Shown here: piece by piece, positions 62,680 through 64,000 of the stretch | Layout: every line of letters begins with the position of its first letter | How positions within the stretch are numbered: the stretch's first letter is position 1 | Made by a program: the position numbers and the translations under genes | Source: UBA6244 sp963676875 | GTDB lineage: Bacteria > Bacteroidota > Bacteroidia > Bacteroidales > F082 | Direction of reading: 5' to 3' | Assembly: GCA_963676875.1 (NCBI GenBank) | Contig: OY781436.1 | Location: 2,542,001 to 2,606,000 of the forward strand | DNA length: 64,000 nt | Notes under the pieces: generated by a model | Seen by the model: only the letters and a program-made list of their open reading frames with translations | Database searches by the model: none | What the model was told of the DNA's origin: nothing

Positions 62680-63114
62680 TCATGTCGGAGTATAACCATT
62701 TGTTTCACCACTCTTTAAAATGAAATTTGCTTTTACAAACCTTAATCCGTGATCAAAGAACAATCCTCTTTTTGTTCTTAAATCTAAGTACCCAATATTT
62801 ACATCAATGGTATCAGTCGAGATAATATTTTGAGTGATTCTTAATACATTCAATTTTCTTTTCAATCTCAAAGACTCTTTAATCAACTCGTCAGAGGTCA
62901 TAAATAATAGATAATTGAGTTCTTCGGTATTTTTCAGTCGTTTTGTTGTTTCATTCATTTCAACATAGAAGGTTGTCCCGTGAAGAAAGAACATTTGAGG
63001 TTGAATCGTTTTGACACACATACTGTCTAACTCAGATGGCGAAATATCTTTCGATTGTCCATAAGTCTGAGAATTAAATAGTGCAATTGTAATTATTATC
63101 AAAATCAGTCTCAT
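62680..63114 (-). CDS. Secreted protein, 144 residues, unknown
   Basis: A signal peptide (LILIIITIALFNSQTYGQ) followed by a small alpha/beta domain. No family recognised. It lies between the DUF2971 gene and spacer 2. Confidence 0.55.
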   Translation of the reverse strand: MRLILIIITIALFNSQTYGQSKDISPSELDSMCVKTIQPQMFFLHGTTFYVEMNETTKRLKNTEELNYLLFMTSDELIKESLRLKRKLNVLRITQNIISTDTIDVNIGYLDLRTKRGLFFDHGLRFVKANFILKSGETNGYTPT

Positions 63115-63130
63115 CTGGCTTTTTTATTAT

Positions 63131-63256
63131 GGTTGCTAACGGTTGGCAATAAGAAACGTAGGGCATTTCGAAGCATTTTCTTATCAACTCGCTAAGCCAT
63201 TTGTTAAATGTTATGTTGTTCAAATTTTGCACTATCTGCCCTATGTTTTTTATTGC
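63131..63256 (-). repeat. Hairpin-forming spacer 2 (cassette-border-like)
   Basis: Arms 63146-63165 and 63237-63256 pair over 20 positions with only two G-U type differences; the loop is 71 bases. The border GCTAACGGTTGGCA (63135-63148) is shared in part with spacer 1. On the minus strand the spacer begins inside the stop region of the last gene and ends GCCAACCGTTAGCA, giving a 111-base hairpin, within the size range of integron attC sites. Confidence 0.55.
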
Positions 63257-64000
63257 GTGTTGCGCGTAGTAATTCTATTCTTCACGGAATTCATTGCAAT
63301 GTACCTACCATCCCTTTTTTTATCAATATTTTTTTCATTTTTGAATCCTAAACCTCTTTCATAAAGTAAATCATAAATGTCTGTCATAAATGGATGTGTC
63401 TTAAAGTGGAATCTCTCATCACTTGGTATTTCGAAATTCTTTGAATTTAAGAAAGCACCCCATATTTCTAACTCATCATTAGAATCTAATCTTCCCTGAA
63501 GTTTCTCTCTTAACCTAAAAAATTGAATTAATCTGCTTAATGAGATTTTCTTCTTTTTCAGGGTCAACATTAGTACTTCAAAATCATTAATGGACATTGA
63601 AAGAGGATAAAAATCATCGTCTTCATTTAATTCAACTAATTCAGGAGTGTTTATTTGAGGTTCTCTAAACTTATCTAATGTTATAATAATTGAAAAAACA
63701 TTTGGGTACTTTGATGTATTGACACAATAAATCGGTTTATTTTTTAAATCAGTAATTGTTAATGAATCCTCGAAATAAAACTTATCCTTTATTCTCCAGC
63801 ATTGTTCATAGCCTTCAATTATACTTTTTTTAAATCGGGAGAATATTTGTTTGTAAATATTTATTGTGTCTGGTATTCCGCTTAATTGAACCTCTCGATG
63901 GGCTTTATTTTCAATAATTAATGCGAGGTTTTTAAATAAAAGCAATATGTCTTGTGCATTATTTTCAACTTTATATTCATTATAAATATGTGCAGATTTT
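63250..64000 (-). CDS. Unknown protein, 5' end beyond the window
   Basis: The minus-strand frame stays open to the right edge; the TTG at 63945 is unlikely to be the start. At least 249 residues are visible, charged and rich in K, I, N. No family recognised. The 3' end overlaps the hairpin arm of spacer 2. Confidence 0.55.
   Translation of the reverse strand, partial: KSAHIYNEYKVENNAQDILLLFKNLALIIENKAHREVQLSGIPDTINIYKQIFSRFKKSIIEGYEQCWRIKDKFYFEDSLTITDLKNKPIYCVNTSKYPNVFSIIITLDKFREPQINTPELVELNEDDDFYPLSMSINDFEVLMLTLKKKKISLSRLIQFFRLREKLQGRLDSNDELEIWGAFLNSKNFEIPSDERFHFKTHPFMTDIYDLLYERGLGFKNEKNIDKKRDGRYIAMNSVKNRITTRNTQ

Noticed and set aside
1..64000. tRNA, rRNA or known riboswitch genes
   Set aside because: None could be recognised by eye; a covariance-model scan would settle this.

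Overview
The window comes from a member of the Bacteroidota, probably in or near the Bacteroidales/Marinilabiliales. The evidence is a full-length type IX secretion translocon gene (sprA), several TAnnTTTG-type -7 promoter boxes (the Bacteroidota consensus), and a typical set of secreted TlpA-like, TPR, VanZ-like and NhaC-like proteins. No rRNA or tRNA gene was recognised.

Bases 1-28,975 are ordinary chromosome: an MscS-type channel (cut by the window edge), an e(P4)-type acid phosphatase lipoprotein, an NAD-dependent epimerase and a steroid-5-alpha-reductase-like membrane enzyme; two convergent secreted thioredoxin-fold proteins; dxs, ruvA and sprA; gcvH, a VanZ-like protein and a TonB protein; then a long minus-strand run (uvrC, TPR protein, VanZ-like membrane protein, NhaC antiporter, rsmA, TPR lipoprotein-style genes, serS).

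Bases about 29,000-59,317 are an integrated virus-like element. It opens with a divergent repressor/Cro switch around a palindromic operator. Next comes an early module of small DNA-binding and unknown proteins: a winged-helix replication-type protein, a J-domain protein and a 58-residue membrane protein. A 370-base control region follows at 35,230-35,600, holding a promoter, a short terminated transcript and seven WTWCAC motifs at an exact 10-base period. The remaining roughly 24 kb is one plus-strand late block. It encodes a membrane-anchored transglutaminase-like protein, small beta-rich putative capsid proteins each followed by a strong terminator, at least ten small proteins with one or two membrane segments, and a membrane-anchored P5-like muramidase. 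It also encodes a signal-peptide-bearing YadA-repeat fibre, a holin/coiled-coil/M15A-endopeptidase lysis cluster, an adenine methyltransferase, a 1,352-residue SNF2-type helicase and a RadA-like ATPase. I found no terminase, portal, HK97-type capsid, tail tube, tape measure, DNA polymerase or integrase. The best reading is a tailless, probably membrane-containing provirus of a poorly described type; this is inference.

Bases 59,350-61,537 are a complete IS1634-like insertion sequence just outside the element's last terminator. From 61,687 to the end, three minus-strand genes (one DUF2971-type) are separated by related hairpin-forming spacers that share a border motif, resembling a gene-cassette array. 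The last gene runs off the window.
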